Assembly (NCBI GenBank): GCA_945952575.1
Contig: CAMFIY010000112.1
Span: forward strand, 1 to 8,433
Length of the DNA stretch: 8,433 bases
Direction of reading: 5' to 3'
From: an uncultured Leucobacter sp.
GTDB lineage: Bacteria > Actinomycetota > Actinomycetes > Actinomycetales > Microbacteriaceae
How positions within the stretch are numbered: the first letter of the stretch is position 1; each line of letters begins with the position of its first letter. The position numbers and the translations under genes are program-made. A model generated the notes under the pieces. That model worked only from the letters and a program-made list of their open reading frames with translations, made no database searches and had not been told where the DNA came from. Below, in pieces: positions 1 to 6,056 of the stretch.

Positions 1-2
1 GG

Positions 3-164
3 CTCTCGAGCCTCGAATCCGCCAGGACCCCGAAGATGCGGGCCTGTCTCGACGCGGTGCGCGGCGGAGTGCCGAAAGCCGCGATCATCGACGGCCGCGA
101 GCCGCACTCGGTGCTCATCGAGATCTTCACCGCGCGCGGCATCGGTACGGAGGTCACGCCCTAG
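3..164 (+). CDS. argB: Acetylglutamate kinase, C-terminal fragment (5' end outside the window)
   Basis: The last 53 codons of a gene that enters from the left edge, ending at TAG. The translation contains PKMRACLDAVRGGVPKA, IIDGREPHS and EIFTARGIGTEV, which match the C-terminus of N-acetylglutamate kinase (second step of arginine biosynthesis, ATP-dependent phosphorylation of N-acetylglutamate in the cytoplasm). In most family members the segment before PKM reads SGM(I/V)PK. Here it reads SARTPK, and DGRVPH appears as DGREPH. The lysine is kept. In actinobacteria argB normally sits inside an arg operon followed by argD, but no arg gene follows here. It may be a diverged or second copy, a remnant, or a rearrangement boundary. 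The family call is confident; whether it is functional cannot be judged from this fragment. Confidence 0.85.
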   Translation, partial: LSSLESARTPKMRACLDAVRGGVPKAAIIDGREPHSVLIEIFTARGIGTEVTP

Positions 165-177
165 GTTCGGCCCATCC

Positions 178-200
178 CCGCCATGTAGAGTACGAGGCGG
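178..200 (+). other. Small imperfect hairpin between argB and pilB
   Basis: CCGCC (178-182) can pair with GGCGG (196-200). Inside, GTA (185-187) can pair with TAC (191-193) around a GAG loop. No T-run follows, so a terminator role after argB is only possible. The element TAGAGT (186-191), a weak -10-like sequence, lies inside it. The rest of the 84-base gap shows no convincing -35 box. Confidence 0.25.
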
Positions 201-248
201 AGAGCGACGGACGGTCGTTCGACGCACGCCGGTCACGATGGGGGAGCC

Positions 249-1910
249 ATGCGCCGAGTTCTGAAGCTGCTCGTGCTGAACGGCACGATCTCGCAGGAAC
301 TGCTCGATGAGATCGTCGCCGCGGTGGGCGAGCGCCGTGCGGAGCGCGAGCTGTTGCGTCGGGGAATCATCACCGAGGAGCAGCTGGCCCGTGCGCTGGG
401 CGTCACGCTCGGGATCCCCTATGTCGACCTGAGCGCGGCCGATGTCGATCCGGCCGCCGTCGCGCTGCTCTCCGCGGAGCTCAGCCGCCGTCATACCGTA
501 CTGCCGATCTCCCGCAACGGCGGCGAGTTGACGGTCGCCATGGCGGATCCGGAGGACATCATCGCCCTCGACGACATCGGGGGAGCGACGGGGCTCACCG
601 TCCGTCCGCTGATCGCGACGCGCGAGAACATGCAGCAGGCGCTGGATCGCTACGTCCGCCTCGACAGCCAGATCGCCGATCTCTCGACGGAGCTCGGTGC
701 GACCTCCGCGTCGACCGGCGGTGCCGACGCCACAGAGAATCTCGACGGGGACGACGACGACGCCCCGATCGTCCGCTTCGTGAATCTGATCGTCACGCAG
801 GCGATCCAGGATCGCGCGAGCGACATCCACATCGATCCGACGGAGAACCGGGTGCGCGTCCGTTACCGCATCGACGGTGTGCTGAAGGACACGCAGGAGG
901 GCCCGGTCAGCATCCGCGACGGCGTGATCTCGCGTCTCAAGATCATGAGCGGGATCGATATCGCAGAGAAGCGGAAGCCGCAGGACGGCCGCATCTCGGT
1001 GATGCACAACGGCCGCAAGATCGACCTCCGCGTGGCGACCCTGCCGACGGTGTGGGGCGAGAAGATCGTCATGCGCATCCTCGACAACTCGTCTCACAAA
1101 CTGCAGCTGAGCGATCTGAAGATGTCGGTGCACAACCTCGGGGTGTTCTCGGAGTCGTTCACCAAGCCGCACGGAATGGTGCTCGTCACCGGCCCGACCG
1201 GTTCGGGCAAGTCGACGACGCTCTACACGACGCTGAGCGAGATCGCCCGGCCGGAGATCAACGTGATCACGGTCGAGGATCCGGTGGAGTACCGGATGGA
1301 GGGCATCAGCCAGGTGCAGGTGAACCCGCGTGCCGGCCTGACCTTCGCCTCGGCGCTCCGCTCGATCCTGCGCAGCGACCCGGACGTGGTCCTCGTCGGC
1401 GAGGTGCGCGACCAGGAGACCGCGCAGATCAGCATCGAGGCCGCGCTCACCGGCCACCTGGTGCTCTCGACGCTGCACACGAACGACGCACCGAGCTCGG
1501 TGACGCGCCTCATCGAGATGGGGATCGAGCCGTTCCTCGTCGCTTCCGCCCTCGAAGCGGTGGTCGCCCAGCGCCTGGCGCGCCGGTTGTGCCAGGACTG
1601 CATGACGCGACGCGCCCCGGATCCGCAGGCGATCACGGATCTCGGCCTGATCCTGCCGCCCGGAGCCACGATCGGCGAGCCGGTGGGCTGCCAGCGATGC
1701 TCCGGCACGGGCTACCGGGGCCGCATCGCTCTGCACGAGGTGATGCAGGTCTCCGAAGGGATCGAGCGGCTCTCGGTGACGCGCGCCTCAGGCCTGGAGA
1801 TCCGTCAGCTCGCCCTCGAAGAGGGGATGGTCCCGCTGCGCGAGGACGGGTGGCAGAAGGTGCTGCAGGGCGTGACGAGTATTGAAGAAGTTCTTCGCGT
1901 CGCTGCGTAG
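249..1910 (+). CDS. pilB: Type IV pilus assembly (extension) ATPase PilB, GspE family
   Basis: A cytoplasmic hexameric ATPase that powers pilin polymerisation at the PilC platform. Its 553 residues are the usual length for PilB/GspE. Residues about 1-135 form the N-terminal MshEN/T2SSE_N-type region (GIITEEQLARAL, then GIPYVDLSA). An acidic linker with GDDDDAP follows near 168-175, then the ATPase domain. The domain contains Walker A GPTGSGKST (315-323, K321), the Asp box ITVEDPVEY (340-348), Walker B DPDVVLVGEVRD (377-388, E385) and the His box TGHLVLSTLHTND (401-413). Two CxxC pairs (C448/C451 and C481/C484) form the zinc site typical of PilB/GspE and absent from PilT, which separates it from the next gene. 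The ATG at 249 follows GGGGAG (241-246) at only 2 bases, so the exact start is slightly uncertain. The N-terminal repeats lack the RLG and terminal Gln of c-di-GMP-binding MshEN domains, so nucleotide sensing is not supported. Confidence 0.95.
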   Translation: MRRVLKLLVLNGTISQELLDEIVAAVGERRAERELLRRGIITEEQLARALGVTLGIPYVDLSAADVDPAAVALLSAELSRRHTVLPISRNGGELTVAMADPEDIIALDDIGGATGLTVRPLIATRENMQQALDRYVRLDSQIADLSTELGATSASTGGADATENLDGDDDDAPIVRFVNLIVTQAIQDRASDIHIDPTENRVRVRYRIDGVLKDTQEGPVSIRDGVISRLKIMSGIDIAEKRKPQDGRISVMHNGRKIDLRVATLPTVWGEKIVMRILDNSSHKLQLSDLKMSVHNLGVFSESFTKPHGMVLVTGPTGSGKSTTLYTTLSEIARPEINVITVEDPVEYRMEGISQVQVNPRAGLTFASALRSILRSDPDVVLVGEVRDQETAQISIEAALTGHLVLSTLHTNDAPSSVTRLIEMGIEPFLVASALEAVVAQRLARRLCQDCMTRRAPDPQAITDLGLILPPGATIGEPVGCQRCSGTGYRGRIALHEVMQVSEGIERLSVTRASGLEIRQLALEEGMVPLREDGWQKVLQGVTSIEEVLRVAA

Positions 1911-1935
1911 ACGCGGTCTAGCCCCCGGATAGAAT
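1908..1935 (+). promoter_or_regulatory. Candidate promoter ahead of pilT
   Basis: TAGACG (1908-1913, overlapping the pilB stop) and TAGAAT (1930-1935) are separated by 16 bases. They match the -35 consensus TTGACA at 4 of 6 positions and the -10 consensus TATAAT at 5 of 6. The 107-base pilB-pilT gap is long for an otherwise tight locus, which fits an internal promoter. Two weak inverted repeats lie between it and pilT: TGCCC/GGGCA at 1945-1960, and ACAC/GTGT at about 1960-1979. Pattern match only. Confidence 0.35.
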
Positions 1936-2004
1936 CTCAAGCGATGCCCGAGGGCGGGCACACGGGGATCACCGGGTGTCCGATGACGGGCGCCGAGTGA
2001 GTAC

Positions 2005-2011
2005 AGGGGAG
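2005..2011 (+). promoter_or_regulatory. Ribosome binding site that fixes the pilT start
   Basis: AGGGGAG lies 6 bases upstream of the ATG at 2018. An in-frame GTG at 1976 would add 14 residues, but it has no such site, and this AGGGGAG would then lie inside the coding sequence. The ATG at 2018 is therefore preferred. Confidence 0.8.
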
Positions 2012-2017
2012 AACTCG

Positions 2018-3190
2018 ATGACGCAGCCGTTCGATCTCGACCAGGCGCTGACCTATGTGGCAAGTGTGCACGCGTCGGATCTGCACCTCGGCGCGGGCAC
2101 CGTGCCGATGTACCGGCACGACGGCCAGCTCGTGCCGTTGCCGGGCGATTTCGCGAAGTTCACCCCGGACTCGCTGAAGGAGTCGCTCTACGGCATCCTG
2201 AGCCCCGACCAGAAGCAGAACTTCGAGCGCGATCTCGAGCTCGACCTGGCGTATTCCGCCGCCGGGATGGGGCGGTTCCGCGTGAACCTCTACTGGCAGC
2301 GCAATTCGATCGGCGCGGCCTTCCGCTACATCGACAACCGGATCCGCTCGCTCGACGAGCTCCAGGTTCCGAGCGCCGTGCGCGAGTTCGCCTACCTGCC
2401 GCGCGGCCTGGTGCTCGTCACCGGCCCGACCGGCTCGGGCAAGTCGACCACGCTGGCGGCCCTCATCGACGTGATCAACACCGAGCGGGCCTGCCACATC
2501 ATGACGGTCGAGGATCCGATCGAGTTCCTGCATTCCCACAAGAAGAGCGTGGTGAACCAGCGCGAGGTCGGCACCGACACGCACACGTTCGGAGCGGCGC
2601 TGAAGCATGTGCTGCGCCAGGATCCGGACGTGATCCTGGTCGGCGAGCTCCGCGACCTCGAGAGCATCTCGGTCGCACTGACCGCGGCCGAGACCGGCCA
2701 CCTCGTCTTCGCGACGCTGCACACCGTCGACGCCGCGCAGTCGATCGACCGCATCGTCGACGTGTTCCCGGCGCACCAGCAGGGCCAGATCCGCACCCAG
2801 CTCGGCGGCGCCCTGCAGGGCGTCGTCTCTCAGACGCTGCTGCGCAAGATCGGTGGGGGCCGCGTGGTCGCCACCGAGATCCTGAAGACGACCCCGGCGA
2901 TCGGCCACCTCGTGCGCGAGGGCAAATCGCATCAGATCTACTCGCACCTGCAGTCGGGATCCGAGCACGGGATGCACACGATGGATCAGGCGCTCGCGGG
3001 GCTGGTCAAGCGCGGCATCGTCAGTTACGACGAGGCGAGGGAGAAGGCGAGCGATCTCGCGAGCTTCGAGTCGCTCGCGGATCGCGGCCAGGTGGATCTG
3101 CAGACCGGGGCCGACGTCATGTCGTCGGCGGGCATGTTCTTCGACGATGAATTCGGCGCCGAGGGCGGCGGCAGGCGGTCGAGGTTCTGA
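2018..3190 (+). CDS. pilT: Type IV pilus retraction ATPase PilT
   Basis: A cytoplasmic hexameric ATPase expected to depolymerise pili and drive retraction (twitching, DNA uptake, adhesion under tension). The protein has 390 residues from the ATG at 2018. The N-terminal PAS-like region has ASDLHLGAGTVPMYRHDG, as in PilT. The ATPase motifs are Walker A GPTGSGKST (136-144, K142), the Asp box TVEDPIEF (163-170), Walker B DPDVILVGELRD (202-213, E210) and the His box TGHLVFATLHT (226-236). The zinc CxxC pairs of PilB are absent. The C-terminal part has ATEIL, AIGHLVREGKSHQIYS and MHTMDQALAGLV, matching the PilT region containing the AIRNLIRE-type motif. Residues 354-390 form an extra tail (FFDDEFG, then GGGRRSRF) beyond the usual PilT end. 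pilC starts 2 bases after the stop, so the two are very likely co-translated. Confidence 0.93.
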   Translation: MTQPFDLDQALTYVASVHASDLHLGAGTVPMYRHDGQLVPLPGDFAKFTPDSLKESLYGILSPDQKQNFERDLELDLAYSAAGMGRFRVNLYWQRNSIGAAFRYIDNRIRSLDELQVPSAVREFAYLPRGLVLVTGPTGSGKSTTLAALIDVINTERACHIMTVEDPIEFLHSHKKSVVNQREVGTDTHTFGAALKHVLRQDPDVILVGELRDLESISVALTAAETGHLVFATLHTVDAAQSIDRIVDVFPAHQQGQIRTQLGGALQGVVSQTLLRKIGGGRVVATEILKTTPAIGHLVREGKSHQIYSHLQSGSEHGMHTMDQALAGLVKRGIVSYDEAREKASDLASFESLADRGQVDLQTGADVMSSAGMFFDDEFGAEGGGRRSRF

Positions 3191-3192
3191 TC

Positions 3193-4437
3193 ATGGCCGA
3201 CGTCACCGAGAGCACGCTCTTCGTCTACCAGGGCCGCGATTCCGCGGGCAAGGTGGTCAAAGGCCGGGTGCACGCGCAGAGCCAGTCCTCGGCGATCGCC
3301 GCGGTACGGGCGCTCGGGCTGACGCCGTTGTCGGTGAAGGACAACGACAGCCTGGGGCTCAACAAGGATCTGGACATCAAGCTCTTCGAGCGCGGCCCGA
3401 ACCTCAAGGATCTCGCCATCACGTCGAAGCAGATGTCGGTGATGATCGCCTCGGGCGTGCCGCTGCTGCGCACGCTGGAGATCGTGGGGGAGCAGACCCA
3501 GAACAAGACGCTCGCGAAGGCGTTCGCCGACGTGCACCGCGAGGTGGGGCAGGGTTCCTCGTTCTCGGCGGCGATGGAACGACGGCCCAAGGTATTCCCG
3601 ATGCTCATGGCCAATCTCGTCCGTGTCGGTGAGGCCGGCGGCTTCCTGGACGAGGCGCTCGAGTCGATCGCCAAGAACTTCGACGTCGAACTCCGGCTGC
3701 AGCAGAAGGTCAAGGGAGCGATGGCGTACCCGGTCGTGGTGCTGTGCGTCGCGATCGTCTCGGTCGTCGCCATGCTGCTCTTCGTCGTGCCGACATTTGA
3801 GAATCTGTTTGCCGGTTTTGGCAGCGAACTGCCTCTCCCGACCCAGATACTCGTTGGCGCTTCGCGCTCCGCGGCGAATTGGAGACCCCTCCTCATCGTG
3901 CTGGTGGTGGGTGTCTGGATCTGGTACTCCCGGAACAAGGACGAGGAGCGGGTACGGAAGGCCGTGGATACGTTCAAAGTGAAGGTGCCGGTCTTCGGGC
4001 AGCTCTTCCGCAAGGTCGCGATCGCGCGCTTCAGTCGCAATCTCGCCATCATGCTCGGCGCCGGTGTGCCGATCATTCAGGCGATCCCGCTGGTTTCTCG
4101 AGTCTCGAACAACTGGGTGGTCGAGCGGGCGCTTGCGGAGGCCGAGGCCTCGGTGCGACTCGGGCGCCCGTTCGCCCAACCGCTCGCCCAGCACGACGTG
4201 TTTCCGCCGATGGTGACGCAGATGGTGGCCATCGGCGAGGACTCGGGTGCGCTCGACACGATGCTCGAGAGCATCGCCGAGTTCTACGATCGCGAGGTCG
4301 AGACCGCGGCGGACCAGCTGACGAGCATGATCGAACCGCTGCTCATCGTGTTCGTCGGCGGCATCATCGGCAGTATGGTCGTTGCGCTCTACCTGCCGAT
4401 CTTCACGATGGTGACGGCGATTCAGGGGTCTTCGTAA
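3193..4437 (+). CDS. pilC: Type IV pilus inner-membrane platform protein PilC (GspF family)
   Basis: A polytopic membrane protein at the base of the pilus that couples PilB and PilT to pilin movement. Its 414 residues match the usual family length. The N-terminus (FVYQGRDSAGKVVKGRV) is the typical PilC/GspF start. Two T2SSF domains follow. The first begins near residue 74 (LAITSKQMSVMIASGVPLL) and runs into a membrane segment at about 177-200 (MAYPVVVLCVAIVSVV). The second begins near 278 (ARFSRNLAIMLGAGVPII) and ends with the C-terminal membrane segment at about 376-405. A middle hydrophobic segment lies near 232-245. Both domains carry the GE(A/D)(G/S)G-type motif (VGEAGG and IGEDSG). The ATG at 3193 has GAGG at 3181-3184, inside the end of pilT, as its likely ribosome binding site. 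Codons 201-231 are unusually rich in TTT, AAT, ATA and AGA for this locus. Confidence 0.95.
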   Translation: MADVTESTLFVYQGRDSAGKVVKGRVHAQSQSSAIAAVRALGLTPLSVKDNDSLGLNKDLDIKLFERGPNLKDLAITSKQMSVMIASGVPLLRTLEIVGEQTQNKTLAKAFADVHREVGQGSSFSAAMERRPKVFPMLMANLVRVGEAGGFLDEALESIAKNFDVELRLQQKVKGAMAYPVVVLCVAIVSVVAMLLFVVPTFENLFAGFGSELPLPTQILVGASRSAANWRPLLIVLVVGVWIWYSRNKDEERVRKAVDTFKVKVPVFGQLFRKVAIARFSRNLAIMLGAGVPIIQAIPLVSRVSNNWVVERALAEAEASVRLGRPFAQPLAQHDVFPPMVTQMVAIGEDSGALDTMLESIAEFYDREVETAADQLTSMIEPLLIVFVGGIIGSMVVALYLPIFTMVTAIQGSS

Positions 4438-4474
4438 CGATTCAGTCACAGCCGGCGATGTATCCTAGAAAACA

Positions 4475-4497
4475 ACCCTCAACCTCTGGTGGAGGGT
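4475..4497 (+). other. Hairpin I in the pilin leader
   Basis: ACCCTC (4475-4480) pairs with GAGGGT (4492-4497). Inside it ACC (4482-4484) pairs with GGT (4488-4490) around a TCT loop, leaving one A/G mismatch. It lies 38 bases after the pilC stop and has no T-run after it. It could be a weak terminator, a processing or stabilising element for pilin mRNA, or part of a switch, since GAGGG can also pair with CCCTC at 4506-4510. Confidence 0.45.
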
Positions 4498-4510
4498 GAC
4501 CGTTTCCCTC

Positions 4511-4516
4511 TACAAT
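4511..4516 (+). promoter_or_regulatory. Possible -10 element for the major pilin gene
   Basis: TACAAT matches TATAAT at 5 of 6 positions and lies 72 bases upstream of the pilin ATG. No good -35 box is visible at 16-18 bases. An alternative is TAGAAA at 4466-4471. The high pilin demand expected of a T4P locus fits a dedicated promoter in this leader, but which element is used cannot be told. Confidence 0.25.
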
Positions 4517-4545
4517 CCGAATGTTCCCGGATCCGCACCATTCGG
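4517..4545 (+). other. Hairpin II in the pilin leader
   Basis: CCGAATG (4517-4523) pairs perfectly with CATTCGG (4539-4545) around a 15-base loop. The loop contains the palindrome CGGATCCG (4528-4535). The ribosome binding site at 4575 lies outside it. Confidence 0.35.
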
Positions 4546-4574
4546 GGGCCATCACATTTCGGTGCATTTCTCTT

Positions 4575-4580
4575 GGGGAG
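4575..4580 (+). promoter_or_regulatory. Ribosome binding site that fixes the major pilin start
   Basis: GGGGAG lies 8 bases upstream of the ATG at 4589. The frame is open back to 4496, but that longer reading would add 31 residues before the prepilin leader with no ribosome binding site, and it would code through Hairpin II and one arm of Hairpin I. The 4589 start gives a normal 18-residue class III leader. Confidence 0.85.
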
Positions 4581-4588
4581 AACAAAAC

Positions 4589-4972
4589 ATGCTTGAGCGT
4601 ATTCAGGAGGTTCTGCGGAACCGCAAGGACGGGGACAAGGGCTTCTCGCTCGTCGAGCTCGCCGTCGTCATCGTCATCATCGGTATCCTCGTCGCGATCG
4701 CTGTGCCGATCTTCATGAACATCCAGAAGGGTGCGAACGACGCGGCAGGTAAGGCCGCGGCTGCCAACGGCTCAGCAATGGTCGCTTCTACGATCGCTGC
4801 TGACAGCACTAAGACGCCCGCAAGCGTGAACGGTGCCGCGGGTCTCGACAAGCTCAAGAGCGGCACGATCACCAAGATCGAAGCAACTGGCGCTGATCTT
4901 ACCGACTACTGCGTGACCGTGACCTACACCGGCGGTAACGCAACCACTGCCACGAAGGGGCCGGGCTGCTAA
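4589..4972 (+). CDS. pilA: Major type IV prepilin (PilA-like)
   Basis: The likely major structural subunit of the pilus fibre, 127 residues as the precursor. The leader is 18 residues, charged and ends in KG. Cleavage at G18|F19 gives the mature start FSLVELAVVIVIIGILVAIAVPIF, with the canonical Phe+1, Glu+5 and an uninterrupted hydrophobic helix that is both membrane anchor and filament core. The mature protein is about 109 residues, at the small end for pilins, and Ala/Thr/Gly/Ser rich. C108 and the C-terminal C127 (C90 and C109 in the mature protein) could form the C-terminal disulfide loop typical of pilins. It is called major because it has its own long leader, strong ribosome binding site and a following terminator-like hairpin, whereas the other prepilins are packed together. 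Codon choice is less G/C-restricted than in the neighbours, with many A- or T-ending codons in the middle of the gene. Confidence 0.92.
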   Translation: MLERIQEVLRNRKDGDKGFSLVELAVVIVIIGILVAIAVPIFMNIQKGANDAAGKAAAANGSAMVASTIAADSTKTPASVNGAAGLDKLKSGTITKIEATGADLTDYCVTVTYTGGNATTATKGPGC

Positions 4973-4992
4973 GCAGCGGTTCTGAATCGCTC

Positions 4993-5024
4993 ATGGTGGG
5001 TGCCGGATCACCGGCACCCACCAT
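4993..5024 (+). terminator. Strong hairpin after the major pilin gene
   Basis: A perfect 14-bp stem (ATGGTGGGTGCCGG at 4993-5006 with CCGGCACCCACCAT at 5011-5024) and a 4-base ATCA loop, 20 bases after the pilin stop. No T-tract follows (next bases TCGCGT), as is common for hairpin terminators in GC-rich actinobacteria. It may terminate most transcripts, or protect the 3' end of pilin mRNA, so that the minor pilin genes are expressed at a lower level. Confidence 0.75.
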
Positions 5025-5040
5025 TCGCGTATCTGAGACC

Positions 5041-5059
5041 TAGAATGACGTTTGGAGGT
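5041..5059 (+). promoter_or_regulatory. Possible -10 element and ribosome binding site for the minor pilin genes
   Basis: TAGAAT (5041-5046) is a 5 of 6 match to a -10 box, but no -35 box is recognisable upstream, where the spacing falls in the terminator hairpin. GGAGGT (5054-5059) is a strong ribosome binding site 4 bases before the ATG at 5064. It rules out the in-frame TTG at 5052, which overlaps the site. If TAGAAT is used, the untranslated leader would be very short. Confidence 0.4.
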
Positions 5060-5063
5060 GGCG

Positions 5064-5462
5064 ATGGGCGTGCTACGTGAGCGGCTACGAAATGACTCAG
5101 GTCTCGGGCTGACCGAACTCGCCGTCGCCATCGTCGTGCTCGGCATCGTCCTGGTGGGACTGTTCCCGCTGGCCGTGAACTCGATTCAGCTGGCGGCACG
5201 CAACGCGGAGGTCGCGCAGGCGAATCGCGTGGTCTCGGCCCAGCTCGACGAGGCCCGCACCTCGCTGCGCGAGGACGATTGCGGTAAGACGACGACCGCG
5301 GTCGTCGAGAGCTTCACCGCGACGATCACCGTCGGTACCTGCCCCTCTCCGCAGCGGCTTGCCTACGTGACGGTCAGCGTGGCGAAGACCTCGGCACCCA
5401 CGAAGTCGCTCTCGAGCGCGCAGACCCGTATGATCGTGCGCCCCGTAGTGGTAACTCCATGA
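5064..5462 (+). CDS. Minor type IV prepilin, PilV/GspI-like
   Basis: A 132-residue prepilin. The leader MGVLRERLRNDSG (13 residues) is followed by LGLTELAVAIVVLGIVLVGLFPLAV. The PilD site is therefore G13|L14, with Leu instead of Phe at +1 and the conserved Glu at +5 (E18). The short globular domain has two cysteines, C73 and C93, likely a disulfide. Size, position and the VVLGIVLVGLFPLA helix style resemble GspI/PilV, which initiate the pilus tip complex. That assignment rests on architecture, not a sequence match. The stop overlaps the next start by 4 bases (ATGA), indicating translational coupling. A minor pilin is secure; the exact class is tentative. Confidence 0.85.
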   Translation: MGVLRERLRNDSGLGLTELAVAIVVLGIVLVGLFPLAVNSIQLAARNAEVAQANRVVSAQLDEARTSLREDDCGKTTTAVVESFTATITVGTCPSPQRLAYVTVSVAKTSAPTKSLSSAQTRMIVRPVVVTP

Positions 5463-6016
5463 GCCTTCGTCGACGGATGACTGGATCACCGCATGATCGG
5501 GGCTTCAGCCTGACGGAACTCGCGATCTACGTCGCCCTGCTCGGCGTGATCTCCGCGATTATTGCTGCGAGCATCTTCGGTCTGTTCCGCTCGGAGAAGA
5601 CGGTGAGCAGTCTCACCAACGCGGCGAGCCAATCCCAGATCCTCATTTCCGTGCTCAACCAAGACGTGCGCAGCGCGCGCGAGCTTGCGGTGCGAGACGG
5701 CGGTGCGACTGTTCTGCTCTCCGTGGCGAGCCGGTCCACGCCGATCACCTGGAGCTGCGTCACCTGGAAGGTGACCGGAAGCGGGAACAATCGTGCAATC
5801 ACGCGCGGTGGAAAAACGCTGCTCGATCACGTGCGTCAGCATGGCACGTCCGTCTTTTTCGCGACCGCCTCGGGCGCCGATGCGCCGCAGGGCAAAGAGG
5901 GCACGCTCGTCTATGACTTCCTCGCGGCCGACGCGGACTCCGGTCTCGTCACGGTCGACGGCAACGTGAGCATGGAAGCCCAGGGCACGCTGGGCAGCAC
6001 GGCTCAGTGCATCTAA
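5459..6016 (+). CDS. Minor type IV prepilin, PilW/GspJ-like
   Basis: A 185-residue prepilin starting inside the end of the preceding gene (ATGA overlap). The leader MSLRRRMTGSPHDRG (15 residues) is followed by FSLTELAIYVALLGVISAII, giving cleavage at G15|F16 and Glu at +5 (E20). The globular part starts with an amphipathic stretch (SLTNAASQSQILISVLNQDVRSARELAV), the usual continuation of the pilin helix, then a beta-rich domain. It has two cysteines, C100 and the penultimate C184, possibly a disulfide closing the C-terminus. Its larger size and its place directly after the PilV/GspI-like gene match PilW/GspJ. It probably forms a tip complex with its neighbours. Confidence 0.87.
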   Translation: MSLRRRMTGSPHDRGFSLTELAIYVALLGVISAIIAASIFGLFRSEKTVSSLTNAASQSQILISVLNQDVRSARELAVRDGGATVLLSVASRSTPITWSCVTWKVTGSGNNRAITRGGKTLLDHVRQHGTSVFFATASGADAPQGKEGTLVYDFLAADADSGLVTVDGNVSMEAQGTLGSTAQCI

Positions 6017-6056
6017 CACATCTAGCAACAGACACTTCTCATCATCGGGAGAGCCC

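Noticed and set aside
1052..1885. Overlapping plus-strand frame inside pilB (277 codons)
   Set aside because: Runs in another frame of the ATPase domain; Arg, Gly, Ala and Pro rich with no motifs.
1937..2977. Long open frame on the minus strand over pilT (346 codons)
   Set aside because: It lies antisense to a gene with every PilT motif, its translation is low-complexity and rich in Arg, Val, His and Asp, and such frames arise from G/C-ending codons.
4418..4445. Direct repeat CGATTCAG at the pilC end
   Set aside because: Two 8-base copies 20 bases apart with no target-site or mobile-element context; likely chance.
3025..4449. Long open frame on the minus strand over pilC (474 codons)
   Set aside because: Antisense shadow of pilC; extreme His, Arg and Asp content and no recognisable domain.
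4496..4588. N-terminal extension of the major pilin
   Set aside because: The frame is open, but the strong ribosome binding site and normal prepilin leader point to the ATG at 4589; the extension would code through leader hairpins.
4438..4588. A c-di-GMP or other known riboswitch in the pilin leader
   Set aside because: Hairpins exist, but I could not match them to a known aptamer consensus.
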